Shown piece after piece: positions 1 through 8,685 of a stretch of DNA of 64,000 nt. Both the position numbers and the translations under genes were made by a program. Every line of letters starts with the position of its first letter. The stretch's first letter is position 1. Below the pieces are notes generated by a model that did not search any database, was not told the origin of the DNA, and saw nothing but the letters and a program-made list of their open reading frames with translations. The stretch spans positions 1,426,001 through 1,490,000 of the forward strand of contig NZ_CP009281.1 of assembly GCF_000758585.1 (NCBI RefSeq), read 5' to 3'. Origin of the DNA: Paenibacillus sp. FSL R5-0345 (lineage in GTDB: Bacteria; Bacillota; Bacilli; Paenibacillales; Paenibacillaceae).

Positions 1-886
1 CGTTCTGAGAAGGATATCCTGTACGTGGATCAAGGATATGATGGTAACGAACATTGTCCTGCATAAAATACCGTTCGTAAACACCAGAAGCATCGATGAC
101 CTCATCTGAGATTTTAATGGTTCCTAGCTGTGTGCCGCGGCTTTGATCCGGATCCTGCAATCCGATATTCCATTCCGTTCCGTTTGGCTTCTTACCGAGA
201 GCAATAATACTGCTGCCTCCGAGGTTAATCATAGCGCTATTCAGACCTTGCTCTTTCAAATAATCAGCGATACGGTCAGCAGCATAACCTTTACCAATGC
301 CGCCCAGATCTAGCACCATATTTTCCTTCATCAGCTTTACAGTTTTCGCAGCTTCATCAATTTCAACGTCCTTGTAATTGGTTAGGCTCTTCGCTTTATC
401 AATTTCAGCTTGGGGAGGGACTTTATCTCCACCGCTACCGATATTCCAAAGATCGATTAACGGACCGATTGTAGGATCAAATAGCCCGTCCATTTCCTTT
501 GCGTATTGTATGGATTGTTTAATTACATCCAGGGTCTCGTCAGAAACAACAACCGCTTCTTTTCCTGCTGCCTGATTGATTGCGTAAGTCTCTCCACCTT
601 CTTTGGTGCGGCTAAGCTCCATATCCATTCGCTCCAGCATCTGCTGGATATCATCCATATTTTTCTGTTCTACTGTAGCACCGAACACTTTGATATTCAC
701 AACAGTGTCATAAATATAAAAAGTTTGTGAGAGAGACTTTTCCTCTCCTTTTCCGGATGTTGTTGCGCTACCCGTAGTTCCCGCTGTTTTATCGTCTTTA
801 TCCTTAGTAATTAGCCAAGCACCGACAGCTATGACGACGATGACAATTACAACGAGGATCAGCGTCGTTTTTTTGTTCTTGAACAT
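1..886 (-). CDS. apbE: FAD:protein FMN transferase (ApbE), C-terminus cut by window edge
   Basis: Transfers FMN from FAD onto Thr residues of target flavoproteins outside the membrane; it needs Mg2+. I translated the open frame that runs off the left edge. Residues 7-27 form one hydrophobic anchor, with no lipobox Cys. The family signatures follow: FDPTIGPLIDLWNIG, DLGGIGKGYAAD and, near the cut end, HHILDPRTGYP. The start is ATG at 886, preceded by a GGTGG-like site; an ATG 14 bases upstream is out of frame. Only the extreme C-terminus is missing. The partner flavoprotein or redox complex would lie to the left and is not visible. The family assignment is secure. Confidence 0.93.
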   Translation of the reverse strand, partial: MFKNKKTTLILVVIVIVVIAVGAWLITKDKDDKTAGTTGSATTSGKGEEKSLSQTFYIYDTVVNIKVFGATVEQKNMDDIQQMLERMDMELSRTKEGGETYAINQAAGKEAVVVSDETLDVIKQSIQYAKEMDGLFDPTIGPLIDLWNIGSGGDKVPPQAEIDKAKSLTNYKDVEIDEAAKTVKLMKENMVLDLGGIGKGYAADRIADYLKEQGLNSAMINLGGSSIIALGKKPNGTEWNIGLQDPDQSRGTQLGTIKISDEVIDASGVYERYFMQDNVRYHHILDPRTGYPSQN

Positions 887-1000
887 ATTCCACCATCCAT
901 AAAGTTAGTTTCTAAACCACATCATTACTTATAATACCCTAGATATCAGGTTGATGGAAATTAATTTCATGACAGATTAAGGGATAAATCGGTCACCATA

Positions 1001-1031
1001 GCAAAAAAAGCCCCGTATCCTGATTCGGAGC
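1001..1031 (-). terminator. Rho-independent terminator of the glycosyltransferase gene
   Basis: Read on the minus strand, GCTCCG pairs with CGGGGC around a partly paired loop and is followed by seven T residues. It lies just downstream of the stop at 1064. Confidence 0.7.
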
Positions 1032-1063
1032 AACGCAGAAGATTTAGAATAAAACAATGCTAA

Positions 1064-1996
1064 TTAATCAAGCATATATTCACTGTATTTATTCTTACGA
1101 GGATTTAATACGAAGAGGATGCCCTTGGCATATCCGCTAACGGCTTTGAAATTCCGCTTTAAGGTTGCTTTAGCCGTCAGACATGACAGTGTCCAGATCA
1201 AGGCAGCATAATTCATAAACGGAGCTTTACGCAAGTTGAGCAGATAGTAGTGATTAACGGCTGTAGCTTGTGCTACAATACCCGCCTTATCGCGAGAGCC
1301 TGGCGACTCATGATGGATGATTTTCATGGCGGGGTTAATCACAAGCTTGCCATAGCGGCTGGCCAAATGAGACAAATAAATATCTTCGGCTATGGAATAG
1401 CTTGTCATCCATGGATAGGGTTTAATATCAAGCAGTGCCGAGCGCTTGAAGGACATATTGCAGCCGTGAAAAAAATCCGTTTCAAATACATGCTTCTTCT
1501 CTCCCCAAAGGAATTGCGAGCCTGCAAACATACTTGCCGATAATCTGCCCGGTGATCCGGACATTTGTCCGGTTAGCATACCGAATATCCTGCTTGGCAT
1601 GCTACTATGTATGCCTTTGGCTACACCACCGACACCAACAATGGAATCATCGGCAGCATAAGTATCTAGCAGTCGTCGAATATATAAGGGGTCATCTAAT
1701 TCTGCATCGTCATCTAAGTGGAGTACAATTTCTGCATGAATAAGTCCTAGCGCTTCGTAACGGGAAAGCCAGAGGCCAGGCTTAGTTTTACGATGATAAT
1801 GCAGTTCAGCCTGCGGTAATTCAGTTAGTTTTTCACGATAATAGGCTAATCTGTCCTCAGGGATCTCACCGTCGTCCACAATCCATAGCTCGATGGAGAT
1901 ATCCTCAAGATTTGTCTGCTTGCCAATGGACTCTATACACACCGTAAGATCATTAATTCGGTTACGGGTAGGAATCACTATAGATAGATCATACAT
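1064..1996 (-). CDS. Glycosyltransferase family 2
   Basis: Predicted inverting GT-A glycosyltransferase of 310 residues. The N-terminus has the GT2 start (LSIVIPTRNR), a nucleotide-binding VDDGE at 40-44 and a metal-binding acidic triplet DDD at 95-97 followed by AEL. The C-terminal third is hydrophobic in patches but has no clear multi-span region. The start at 1996 follows a GGGGG ribosome site on the minus strand. The gene stands alone between apbE and a divergent FrnE-like gene, so the acceptor is unknown; a role in cell-surface polysaccharide or teichoic acid decoration is only a guess from the family. Confidence 0.85.
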   Translation of the reverse strand: MYDLSIVIPTRNRINDLTVCIESIGKQTNLEDISIELWIVDDGEIPEDRLAYYREKLTELPQAELHYHRKTKPGLWLSRYEALGLIHAEIVLHLDDDAELDDPLYIRRLLDTYAADDSIVGVGGVAKGIHSSMPSRIFGMLTGQMSGSPGRLSASMFAGSQFLWGEKKHVFETDFFHGCNMSFKRSALLDIKPYPWMTSYSIAEDIYLSHLASRYGKLVINPAMKIIHHESPGSRDKAGIVAQATAVNHYYLLNLRKAPFMNYAALIWTLSCLTAKATLKRNFKAVSGYAKGILFVLNPRKNKYSEYMLD

Positions 1997-2164
1997 ATCT
2001 TAAATCCCCCTTCAGGACTTCTTTCGTCCGCTACTCTGAATGCAGTCTTCCGGCGAAATGGTTACTTTCATTCTATCGGTCCTGAAGAAGAGCGTATATA
2101 CCACTTTTGTATACTTTTAGTTGGGGTTCAGGTCTAATAAGAGTTCTTTAATAAAAGTTAAGTT

Positions 2165-2193
2165 TGTATTTTTCGGTTTTTAACTATATAATA
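2165..2193 (+). promoter_or_regulatory. Sigma-A type promoter of the FrnE-like gene
   Basis: TTGTAT at 2165-2170, a 17-base spacer, and TATAAT at 2188-2193. It is 70 bases ahead of the start codon at 2264. Confidence 0.55.
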
Positions 2194-2263
2194 GTAAGCG
2201 ACGAATATTTAGTTATCAATCTAATTAAGCAGCTACAAATGAATAATATTAGGGGGTTTTTTC

Positions 2264-2986
2264 ATGAGAATAGATATTTGGTCCGATTATGCGTGTCCAT
2301 TTTGTTATATTGGTAAAAGACGTTTGGAGAATGCGCTGAGTCAATTTCCGAACCGTGATCAAGTAGAGGTGGTATTCCGTAGCTTTCAACTAGATCCACA
2401 CGCAAAAGTGAATGAGACAAAGAGTATTCATGAGATGCTTGCTTCCAAATACGGTATGACGATTGAAAAAGCAAAAGCAATGAACGCACAGCTAGCTGAG
2501 CAAGCGCAAGATGTAGGATTGAATTTTCAATTCGATACGATGAAGCATACGAATACTTTCGATAGTCACCGCCTGAGTCACTTTGCAAGCTCAAAAGGAA
2601 AAGGTGCAGAAATGTCCGAACGTCTGCTACGCGCCTACTTTACGGATTCATTAAATCTTGGTGATCGTAGTGTACTTGCTACACTTGCTGCTGAGGTAGG
2701 GCTGGATCAGGCAGAAGTAACGGCAATGTTGGAGACAGATGCATACACAGCTGAAGTGAACGGCGATATCGAAGAAGGAAGCCGTCTTAATATTACCGGT
2801 GTACCATTCTTCGTGTTCAACAATAAATATGCGTTATCTGGTGCACAGCCAGGGCCTGTGTTTACAGAGGTGTTGGATACCGTGTGGGCGGAGGAGCAAG
2901 CAGGACCAACGCTGCAGGTGGTTGGCAATGGAAAATCCGAAGTATCCACGGATGATGGCTGCGCTGACGGATCTTGCAATATATAA
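2264..2986 (+). CDS. DsbA family oxidoreductase, FrnE-like
   Basis: Thioredoxin-fold thiol oxidoreductase or isomerase of the FrnE/YwbO group, 240 residues. The active site is C11-P-F-C14 directly after the first beta strand (IDIWSDYACPFC), and the cis-Pro loop is seen as TGVPFF. A second Cys pair, C233 and C238, closes the C-terminus (CADGSCNI) and could act as a resolving or metal-binding pair. There is no signal peptide, so it is cytoplasmic, as is usual for FrnE. The start ATG follows AGGGGG. The gene is monocistronic with its own promoter and terminator. The physiological substrate cannot be read from the sequence. Confidence 0.9.
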   Translation: MRIDIWSDYACPFCYIGKRRLENALSQFPNRDQVEVVFRSFQLDPHAKVNETKSIHEMLASKYGMTIEKAKAMNAQLAEQAQDVGLNFQFDTMKHTNTFDSHRLSHFASSKGKGAEMSERLLRAYFTDSLNLGDRSVLATLAAEVGLDQAEVTAMLETDAYTAEVNGDIEEGSRLNITGVPFFVFNNKYALSGAQPGPVFTEVLDTVWAEEQAGPTLQVVGNGKSEVSTDDGCADGSCNI

Positions 2987-3002
2987 AGTTTGTATAGTGT
3001 AG

Positions 3003-3040
3003 AGAAGAAGAGATGGAGAAGTTTCCATTTCTTCTTTTTT
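3003..3040 (+). terminator. Terminator of the FrnE-like gene
   Basis: GAAGAAGAGATGG pairs with CCATTTCTTCTTT and is followed by a T tract. It abuts the stop codon of the convergent acetyltransferase. Confidence 0.8.
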
Positions 3041-3558
3041 TAATTCCGAAACTCTGCTCTTGTTAATTCATAATCAATAGAAGATTGCCATTCTCCAAGT
3101 TGATTTCTCCACGAATTCAAATGAAGGGCAACTTTACGAAAGCCAATGTTCTCATATACATGCTGAGCTCTTGAATTCTTGGCGTTGGTATCGAGAACGA
3201 TTGTGCGATATCCCATATCTTCAAATAAAAAGTTAATCAACATGGTTAAAAATACAGTTCCAAAGCCTTTATCCTGTTCGTTAGAATCACAGATTTTGAT
3301 GCCAATTTCTGCAGTGCCGTCGGCAATGGTTCTATAGTTCATTTCTCCTGATGGGACACCTTCGATGTCCAGTATCAAGCGACGATTAAGTTCGGTGTCG
3401 GTCAAAAGCTTCTCCAATATATCCTGCTCTGTGCAGCCGATGCCATTTGGAAAACCGGCATGTGCCATAATCTTTCCATCGTTCCACCAACTGCATAACC
3501 GGGGGACATCATTTGCTGTTGCATTACGAATGACTAAATTTCCATTTTCGATGTACAT
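3040..3558 (-). CDS. GNAT family N-acetyltransferase
   Basis: 172-residue GNAT-fold protein of the RimJ/RimL-like branch. The N-terminus (LVIRNATANDVPRLCSWWND) matches the usual first strand and helix, and the acetyl-CoA binding segment follows the NEQDKGFGT turn at about residue 93. The C-terminal motif with SRAQHVYENIGF is typical of motif B. The start at 3558 has GAGGG a few bases upstream. The substrate could be an aminoglycoside-like compound, a protein N-terminus or a small amine; nothing nearby decides. Confidence 0.85.
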   Translation of the reverse strand: MYIENGNLVIRNATANDVPRLCSWWNDGKIMAHAGFPNGIGCTEQDILEKLLTDTELNRRLILDIEGVPSGEMNYRTIADGTAEIGIKICDSNEQDKGFGTVFLTMLINFLFEDMGYRTIVLDTNAKNSRAQHVYENIGFRKVALHLNSWRNQLGEWQSSIDYELTRAEFRN

Positions 3559-3710
3559 ATTCCCTCATCCATTCTATTGAAATTCATGTTGAGCTTAACA
3601 TACACACGATTTCGCCTGGAATGGAGAGTTCTTATTAAATCATGTTTTACACACTACAAAGACAAGCGCCCCTGAATCTATCCAGAAGCGCTTGTTTCTT
3701 TATGATGTGT

Positions 3711-5291
3711 TTATCTAAAAGAAGTGATAAAGCTTGTGAACAAGGTGCGGACATCGTACTGATGTTGATTGATAGGCTCGATAGGCCGGTTAATGCCGAG
3801 CAATGTGTATACTGCAGTTCTTGCTGCTCGGATAGAGTATTCTTCCGTGAATACAACATCATCTGGAATTTCGCAATATTGGCCAACGAAGGCAAGGTTA
3901 GTGGAGCCTTCAGGCACTACTTTAGGTCGGTCGCTATTTAATCTAGGCATGAATTGTGAAGTGATATAAGGCATCATACATGGAATACAATTAGCAGTTG
4001 CCATGATCTCGTCCTTATGTTCTTCGAAATGAAGATGACCGATTAATTCTTCCATAATTTCTTCACCGGTACATTCGCTCATTTTCTTCTTCACGAAGTC
4101 TCCTACGTTGTCAGGGTACAAACCGTAACCCCAGAATACTTTTACGTGCTCTGGTTGATTGCGGAAATGCGGTTGGAAAGCTAAGACAACGGACATTAAC
4201 CAGCTCGAATCTTTAAAGGTAACCAATGCGCCAGTACCTGCACGATTACGAGTGAATTTCTCCATAAGATCGAAGAATTTGGAATCTTGGAAGGTCACGG
4301 TAAAGGACTCCCATTTCGAACCATCGATATGATCATCGAAGGATGATGGATTGCCGAGACCTGGTTTTTTGGCAGCGATGTTCTCCCATAACTTCCATGA
4401 GCTACCCTTTCCATTGAGACGTGGGGCAGAGGTCATGGATCCAAGGCTTGATCCTTCAGTCATGGAGCCGTTCGTGACGATTACGATATCTTCTTCGCTT
4501 ATGTTAATAACGTCTGGGACACCTTGGCGCAGGACGTTCATTTGGGTTACGGTAATGCCATCTCCATCTTTGAACTGCAGGTCAGTTACTGTACATTTCA
4601 GTGTAAAGTCAACGCCGAAGCCTTCGAGATATTTGTGCATAGGTAAGATGATAGAATCGTACTGGTTATATGGAGTGCGGGTTACGCCTTCCAGGGTTTG
4701 AATTCTTGGGAACTCATGAACGAAGCGAATCATATATCGTTTAAGCTCTACAGCGCTATGCCAAGGCTGGAATGCGAAAGTAGTAGCCCACATATACCAG
4801 AAGTTCGTGGTGAAAAAGTGTGGACCAAACCAGTCGTTAATCCGAGCTTTTCCCATTTTTTCTTCCGGTGTAATAATCAATTTACCCATCGCAAGCCGGT
4901 CAGCCATATCGAAGCCCATGGACAATACATCTTCCACCTCACCGTTGCGGTTAACGAGTCTAGCGTTAGCATGTGTTGGATTGGCGGTATCGAATTCTAT
5001 AATCTCTTCTCTAACGGATTTCTCAGGATGGTCGAGGGAGGGAATCGACATGAGTAAATCCCATGTATTCTCATAGGTCTCATCGTTAAGCATCCGGCCA
5101 CCGCGAATGACATAACCGTGCTCAGCGTCACCTGCGCCGTCGTTACTGCCACCGAGAATCTTCATCTCTTCAATAATGTGAATGTTCTGTCCCGGAAAGT
5201 CACAGTCTCTGACCAGGTAAGCCGCGCCCGCTAAGGATGCAATTCCGCCACCGACAAAATAAACCTGTTTATTACCGTACTCTTTTTTCAC
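3711..5291 (-). CDS. ohyA: Oleate hydratase (FAD-dependent fatty acid double-bond hydratase)
   Basis: Adds water to the cis-9 double bond of oleate to give 10-hydroxystearate; the family is the former myosin-cross-reactive antigen group. The FAD-binding turn is VGGGIASLAGAAYL at 13-26. The diagnostic RGGR loop is at 63-66 but reads RGGRML, with Met67 where the best studied enzymes have Glu. I chose GTG at 5291 because GGAGG at about 5300 serves it; the longest frame would start at a TTG that overlaps that same site. This gives 526 residues, shorter than the roughly 590 of streptococcal-type enzymes. It follows a TetR-type regulator on the same strand. The likely role is detoxifying unsaturated fatty acids. 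Confidence 0.93.
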   Translation of the reverse strand: MKKEYGNKQVYFVGGGIASLAGAAYLVRDCDFPGQNIHIIEEMKILGGSNDGAGDAEHGYVIRGGRMLNDETYENTWDLLMSIPSLDHPEKSVREEIIEFDTANPTHANARLVNRNGEVEDVLSMGFDMADRLAMGKLIITPEEKMGKARINDWFGPHFFTTNFWYMWATTFAFQPWHSAVELKRYMIRFVHEFPRIQTLEGVTRTPYNQYDSIILPMHKYLEGFGVDFTLKCTVTDLQFKDGDGITVTQMNVLRQGVPDVINISEEDIVIVTNGSMTEGSSLGSMTSAPRLNGKGSSWKLWENIAAKKPGLGNPSSFDDHIDGSKWESFTVTFQDSKFFDLMEKFTRNRAGTGALVTFKDSSWLMSVVLAFQPHFRNQPEHVKVFWGYGLYPDNVGDFVKKKMSECTGEEIMEELIGHLHFEEHKDEIMATANCIPCMMPYITSQFMPRLNSDRPKVVPEGSTNLAFVGQYCEIPDDVVFTEEYSIRAARTAVYTLLGINRPIEPINQHQYDVRTLFTSFITSFR

Positions 5292-5324
5292 AATGGTCGC
5301 CTCCAAGTTGTTGTTGAAATAATC

Positions 5325-5382
5325 ACACTCTTAATGTAAACCAACTCCAATTTTGAAGGTATAATCAAACCTTTTAGAGTGT
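5325..5382 (-). promoter_or_regulatory. Possible operator: separated inverted repeat upstream of ohyA
   Basis: ACACTCT at 5325-5331 and its exact inverse complement AGAGTGT at 5376-5382 flank an AT-rich stretch between the tetR terminator and ohyA. The arms are 44 bases apart. Binding by the neighbouring TetR protein is inferred from position only. Confidence 0.35.
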
Positions 5383-5423
5383 ATGGATTTTGGTCATTAT
5401 GGTTCATGTGTCTAGTTTTTAGA

Positions 5424-5457
5424 CAAAAAAACCGTTGAACCCAAAGGTTACAACGGC
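5424..5457 (-). terminator. Terminator overlapping the stop codon of the TetR gene
   Basis: On the minus strand CCGTTG plus AACC pairs with GGTT plus CAACGG around a four-base loop, then seven T residues. The TAA of the TetR gene (5448-5450) lies inside the hairpin, separating tetR transcription from ohyA. Confidence 0.75.
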
Positions 5458-6017
5458 TTGTTCTCATATTTGTGCAAAGCTTTTAGAAAATTTCCCTCAA
5501 TGAGTACACTTAGCTTCTCGATAATGTGATCCGGATGCTCTTTCATCCCGTCTCTCATCCATTGAATGACGAGACCTGTGAAGGCCAGTGTATAGAAATT
5601 AGCAATGAAATGTTTATCTTCATGGCTAACCTCCATCCCGGCGGACAGTTCGTTTATGACACCCATAATAAGATCATTTGTCACTTCGTATAGATAGGCA
5701 TCCAGATGATTTCTGCCCAGTGAGTTCAAGGTGTTGCAGCAAAAGGTTTTATTTCGTTCGATATAGCAGAAGATTCTATAGAAGCCGTCCGTCCATGTAC
5801 TATAGCTACGATACTGGGCGATGCTTTCTACAGCTTCGGTCTTATAGATCCAGCCCAGTAAATCAAATATATCTTGAAAATGATAATAGAAGGTTTGTCG
5901 ATTAAGTCCGCAATGGTCCACGAGCTGTTTGACTGTGATTTTATTGAGCGACGTATGTTCCATTAGTTCTTTTAAGGAATGGGACAATGCATTTTTGGTG
6001 AGAAAAGAATTGGACAA
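5448..6017 (-). CDS. TetR/AcrR family transcriptional regulator
   Basis: DNA-binding repressor with an N-terminal helix-turn-helix (VKQLVDHCGLNRQTFYYHF) and a C-terminal ligand domain resembling the DhaS-type TetR_C group. The start is taken as TTG at 6017, since GGAGGAG at 6029-6035 precedes it by 11 bases. The longest frame starts at TTG 6053, overlapping the upstream membrane gene by 16 bases and lacking its own site. The shorter form has 189 residues, usual for the family. It lies behind a small membrane protein gene and ahead of ohyA, so sensing of fatty acids or membrane state is plausible but unproven. Confidence 0.85.
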   Translation of the reverse strand: MSNSFLTKNALSHSLKELMEHTSLNKITVKQLVDHCGLNRQTFYYHFQDIFDLLGWIYKTEAVESIAQYRSYSTWTDGFYRIFCYIERNKTFCCNTLNSLGRNHLDAYLYEVTNDLIMGVINELSAGMEVSHEDKHFIANFYTLAFTGLVIQWMRDGMKEHPDHIIEKLSVLIEGNFLKALHKYENKPL

Positions 6018-6037
6018 CGATCTATCAACTCCTCCAT

Positions 6038-6433
6038 TCAAGCTTTCGGCCAATGCTTAACCAGCAGACGAATACTCTCTGCCAACAAACCGAGTGCAAA
6101 TCCTCCACAGGTAAAAAAGAAAAAAGCTAGGAATCCCGCGAGATCCTCCCAACCGGACATCTCTCTATAGGTGTAGCTTAGCATAATCACCGAACCGATA
6201 ATAATTCCTGTTGTAGTGATTAACCAGAGCAGACGAGCTCCAAACCATCCTAAGACGTTAACGATACCAGATACGATAATGGAAAAAAGTGCGAAGCGCA
6301 GTAAGAGTGTGATATCCAATGAATGGGCCATCATAACGAATCTGTGCAGAATGAAAAGCAGCCACAGAAAAACACCATAAACGGCCATCCAGAGAAACCA
6401 ACGGTTACTTTTGGCAGCAGGTAGGAATTTCAT
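6038..6433 (-). CDS. Small multi-pass membrane protein, function unknown
   Basis: 131 residues with about four hydrophobic segments (near 12-30, 40-62, 66-88 and 96-122) and short polar loops. No catalytic motif is visible. The start ATG follows AGAGGTGAG at a normal distance. It is immediately upstream of the TetR-type gene and probably co-transcribed with it, so it may belong to the same fatty-acid or membrane response as the oleate hydratase. I do not recognise a named family. Confidence 0.75.
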   Translation of the reverse strand: MKFLPAAKSNRWFLWMAVYGVFLWLLFILHRFVMMAHSLDITLLLRFALFSIIVSGIVNVLGWFGARLLWLITTTGIIIGSVIMLSYTYREMSGWEDLAGFLAFFFFTCGGFALGLLAESIRLLVKHWPKA

Positions 6434-6480
6434 TTCTTGCTCACCTCTTTTTCCAAAGTACGAACGGTGTGCAGCAGGAA

Positions 6481-7002
6481 TTATACGGAGAAAGATTCCA
6501 ATTCTTCTACACTTTGCAGAAGATGATTTAGCAGGTTCGGAATGTCCTCCATCTGCTCCTCAGTGATTTGTCTTTTGAATTGCAGCTCAATGCAGTTATT
6601 GTAGGTTTCGCCTTCTTGCCCATAAATGAAGCTTAAAGACTGTACGGGCTGAAATTCAGGTCCCCATATCGCTTTAAGAATACTCTCAATCGCTTGACAT
6701 TCAGCAGGGATATCTTCGATTTCCATATAAAAACGTAATGAAAGATTGCAGCCGGGATCTGTGTTAGGCACCTCCAATATTTCATCACTGAGATCTTTCA
6801 CAGAAGAAGTGAGGAAGACTTCGGCGGTTACACTCCTGCCGGCAGTTAATTGGAAGGAAAGGCTGAATTCTCTGGACATCAATGCCATATTCAGAAGGTC
6901 GGAACGATCCGTAACTACCAGAATTCCGTCCAGATTATCGTAATCGTAGATTTGGTTCTCAAAAGCAATTTTAATATTATCGAAGACAGTAGGATGGAAC
7001 AA
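6481..7002 (-). CDS. Conserved hypothetical protein, cytoplasmic
   Basis: Soluble, acidic protein of 173 residues with no signal peptide or membrane segment. I chose TTG at 7002 because an AAGAAGGTG site lies six bases upstream; the longest frame (to 7089) reads through a terminator and is unlikely. It starts FHPTVFDNIKIAFENQIYDYD and has alternating beta and alpha content with acidic C-terminal helices. It has its own promoter and is probably monocistronic, lying upstream of the membrane/tetR pair. Function unknown. Confidence 0.75.
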   Translation of the reverse strand: MFHPTVFDNIKIAFENQIYDYDNLDGILVVTDRSDLLNMALMSREFSLSFQLTAGRSVTAEVFLTSSVKDLSDEILEVPNTDPGCNLSLRFYMEIEDIPAECQAIESILKAIWGPEFQPVQSLSFIYGQEGETYNNCIELQFKRQITEEQMEDIPNLLNHLLQSVEELESFSV

Positions 7003-7029
7003 TAATGGCACCTTCTTTTGTTTATTAAT

Positions 7030-7057
7030 ATTGTAACATGATCTAAATAGAAGTGAA
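7030..7057 (-). promoter_or_regulatory. Sigma-A type promoter for the 173-residue hypothetical
   Basis: On the minus strand: TTCACT at 7052-7057, a 16-base spacer, and TACAAT at 7030-7035, directly after the terminator of the gene upstream. Confidence 0.55.
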
Positions 7058-7094
7058 AAAGATGCCCAAGGACCATATGGACCGGGCATCTTTC
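7055..7094 (-). terminator. Terminator of the downstream-facing GNAT gene
   Basis: GATGCCC and GGGCATC pair, with GGTCC and a GGTCC-like inner arm, followed by five T residues, just beyond the stop at 7100 on the minus strand. Confidence 0.75.
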
Positions 7095-7099
7095 CAGTG

Positions 7100-7519
7100 T
7101 TACTCCATGACCTTGAACATGCCCGTCATACCGGGAGCATGATTCTGAAAGCCATATTTTTCATAAAAGGTATCCTTGCCATGTGATGCGAACAGACCGA
7201 CGAACGCGCCAGAATAACAATGAGACCGAATATAGTGTAGTAGCTGCTCAATAATGGCATTACCAATGCCTTGGCCCTGAAATTCGGGAAGCACGGCTAC
7301 GTCCTGAATATAGAAATACATATGACCATCGCCGACGATCCGCCCCATACCGATAACCTTGTCTTCCTGTACAAAGACCATGCCATACACCGAATGAGCC
7401 AGAGAGGCTGCAGTCATTTCCGTATTCACGTTCCCCCAACCGACAGCTTCCCATAAGGAGGCATGCTCCTCAGTCGTGGGTAAACGTTCAATACATTCAT
7501 AATGATGTGCTGTTGTCAT
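7100..7519 (-). CDS. GNAT family N-acetyltransferase
   Basis: 139-residue GNAT protein. Acetyl-CoA motif A is explicit at QDVAVLPEFQGQGIG (about residues 72-86), and the C-terminal DTFYEKYGFQ segment is the usual motif B. The family resembles small YjcF/ElaA-like acetyltransferases that act on unknown amines. It has its own terminator and stands apart from the RluA-type gene upstream by about 100 bases. The substrate cannot be read from sequence or context. Confidence 0.88.
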   Translation of the reverse strand: MTTAHHYECIERLPTTEEHASLWEAVGWGNVNTEMTAASLAHSVYGMVFVQEDKVIGMGRIVGDGHMYFYIQDVAVLPEFQGQGIGNAIIEQLLHYIRSHCYSGAFVGLFASHGKDTFYEKYGFQNHAPGMTGMFKVME

Positions 7520-7622
7520 AGCTAATCACCCATTCTTTGTTAAGTTATTGTAGCGATTGTAGTGTAGTAAGCTCCACTGTAATCAGCCCCCTTAGGATGA
7601 ATGGGTATTCACTGTGATCTTG

Positions 7623-8603
7623 TCAGTTCGTAGGTGCAGGTGCGGTATATTTCAGGAATGTCTTCGGAATTGGGCTTTCGAAGGTCATTAACTCTCCTGT
7701 TGTAGGATGAATAAAAGAAAGTACACGAGCATGCAGACCGAGACGACCTACCGTTTTGGTCTCTGCACCATACTTCTTGTCTCCTGCAATCGGATGGCCT
7801 ATATCTGCCATATGAACACGAATCTGATTTTTGCGCCCAGTTTCAAGTTTTACCTCAAGCAACGAGAAGTGGCGGTTCGCCTGAATGAGCTTATAATGTG
7901 TAATCGCATGTAGACCATCGCCTTCATGAGGACTGGAGTACATTTTCAGGGTAGAGGTTTCTTTTAGCCAAGAGCTCACTGTACCTTCAGGTCTTTTAAC
8001 GGCGCCTTCGACTAGAGCTACGTAAGAACGTTCTTTCACGGTATCCTTCCACGTAGTTTGCAGTGCCTGCTGGATCCGTTCGCTTTTGGCAAACATCATT
8101 ACCCCAGATGTATCGCGGTCCAAGCGGTGTACGACAAAAATTCGGTTCTTAGGATTGCTGACGCGAACATGCTCCATAAGCTGGCGGTAAGCGGTCAATT
8201 CATTTTCTTCCGCAGTGGCAATCGATAGCAGTCCGGCATCCTTCTGAATAATGATTAGATCATCATCTTCATGGACGATGGTGAGTCCGATCATTTCTGC
8301 TACTTGTACAGGCTTCTCTTGATCAATCGTCACAGTTTGCCTCGGATGCAATTGAAAATTATGCTGTGTGACTACCTTGCCATTCACTGCTACTTGTCCA
8401 CGCGAGAGGATAGATTTAATAGCATTTCGTCCCCGGCCTGTGATGTGGCTGAGTAAGAAGGCTAGCAGCTCCGAAGGTTCATTTACTGTAAAAGACTTGG
8501 GTGCCGCGGGTGCTTTAGCTTTATGATTAAGCTTGCCAGTTGGCTTGCTGTGGGAACGAGTACCTCTTTTGGCTGTTTCTTTAGGATTTCTTCTTGTGTT
8601 CAT
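7623..8603 (-). CDS. RluA family pseudouridine synthase
   Basis: Isomerises uridine to pseudouridine in rRNA or tRNA. 326 residues: a basic, disordered N-terminal tail (1-35), an S4 RNA-binding domain (about 45-95), then the catalytic core with HRLDRDTSG at 159-167, where Asp162 is the expected nucleophile. GRKNQIRVHMADIGHPIAGD is the family's downstream motif. The start ATG at 8603 has GGACGGAG upstream. The basic extension is longer than in typical RluD proteins. Which site it modifies cannot be told. It lies downstream of the germination operon on the same strand, with 82 bases between and no terminator seen. Confidence 0.92.
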   Translation of the reverse strand: MNTRRNPKETAKRGTRSHSKPTGKLNHKAKAPAAPKSFTVNEPSELLAFLLSHITGRGRNAIKSILSRGQVAVNGKVVTQHNFQLHPRQTVTIDQEKPVQVAEMIGLTIVHEDDDLIIIQKDAGLLSIATAEENELTAYRQLMEHVRVSNPKNRIFVVHRLDRDTSGVMMFAKSERIQQALQTTWKDTVKERSYVALVEGAVKRPEGTVSSWLKETSTLKMYSSPHEGDGLHAITHYKLIQANRHFSLLEVKLETGRKNQIRVHMADIGHPIAGDKKYGAETKTVGRLGLHARVLSFIHPTTGELMTFESPIPKTFLKYTAPAPTN

Positions 8604-8685
8604 GACTGCATTCTCCGTCCTTTAATATTGTACTCCTCAATATACCATGGGCTGTTAAGAAATACTATGTGAAGGGCAGTGGTAC

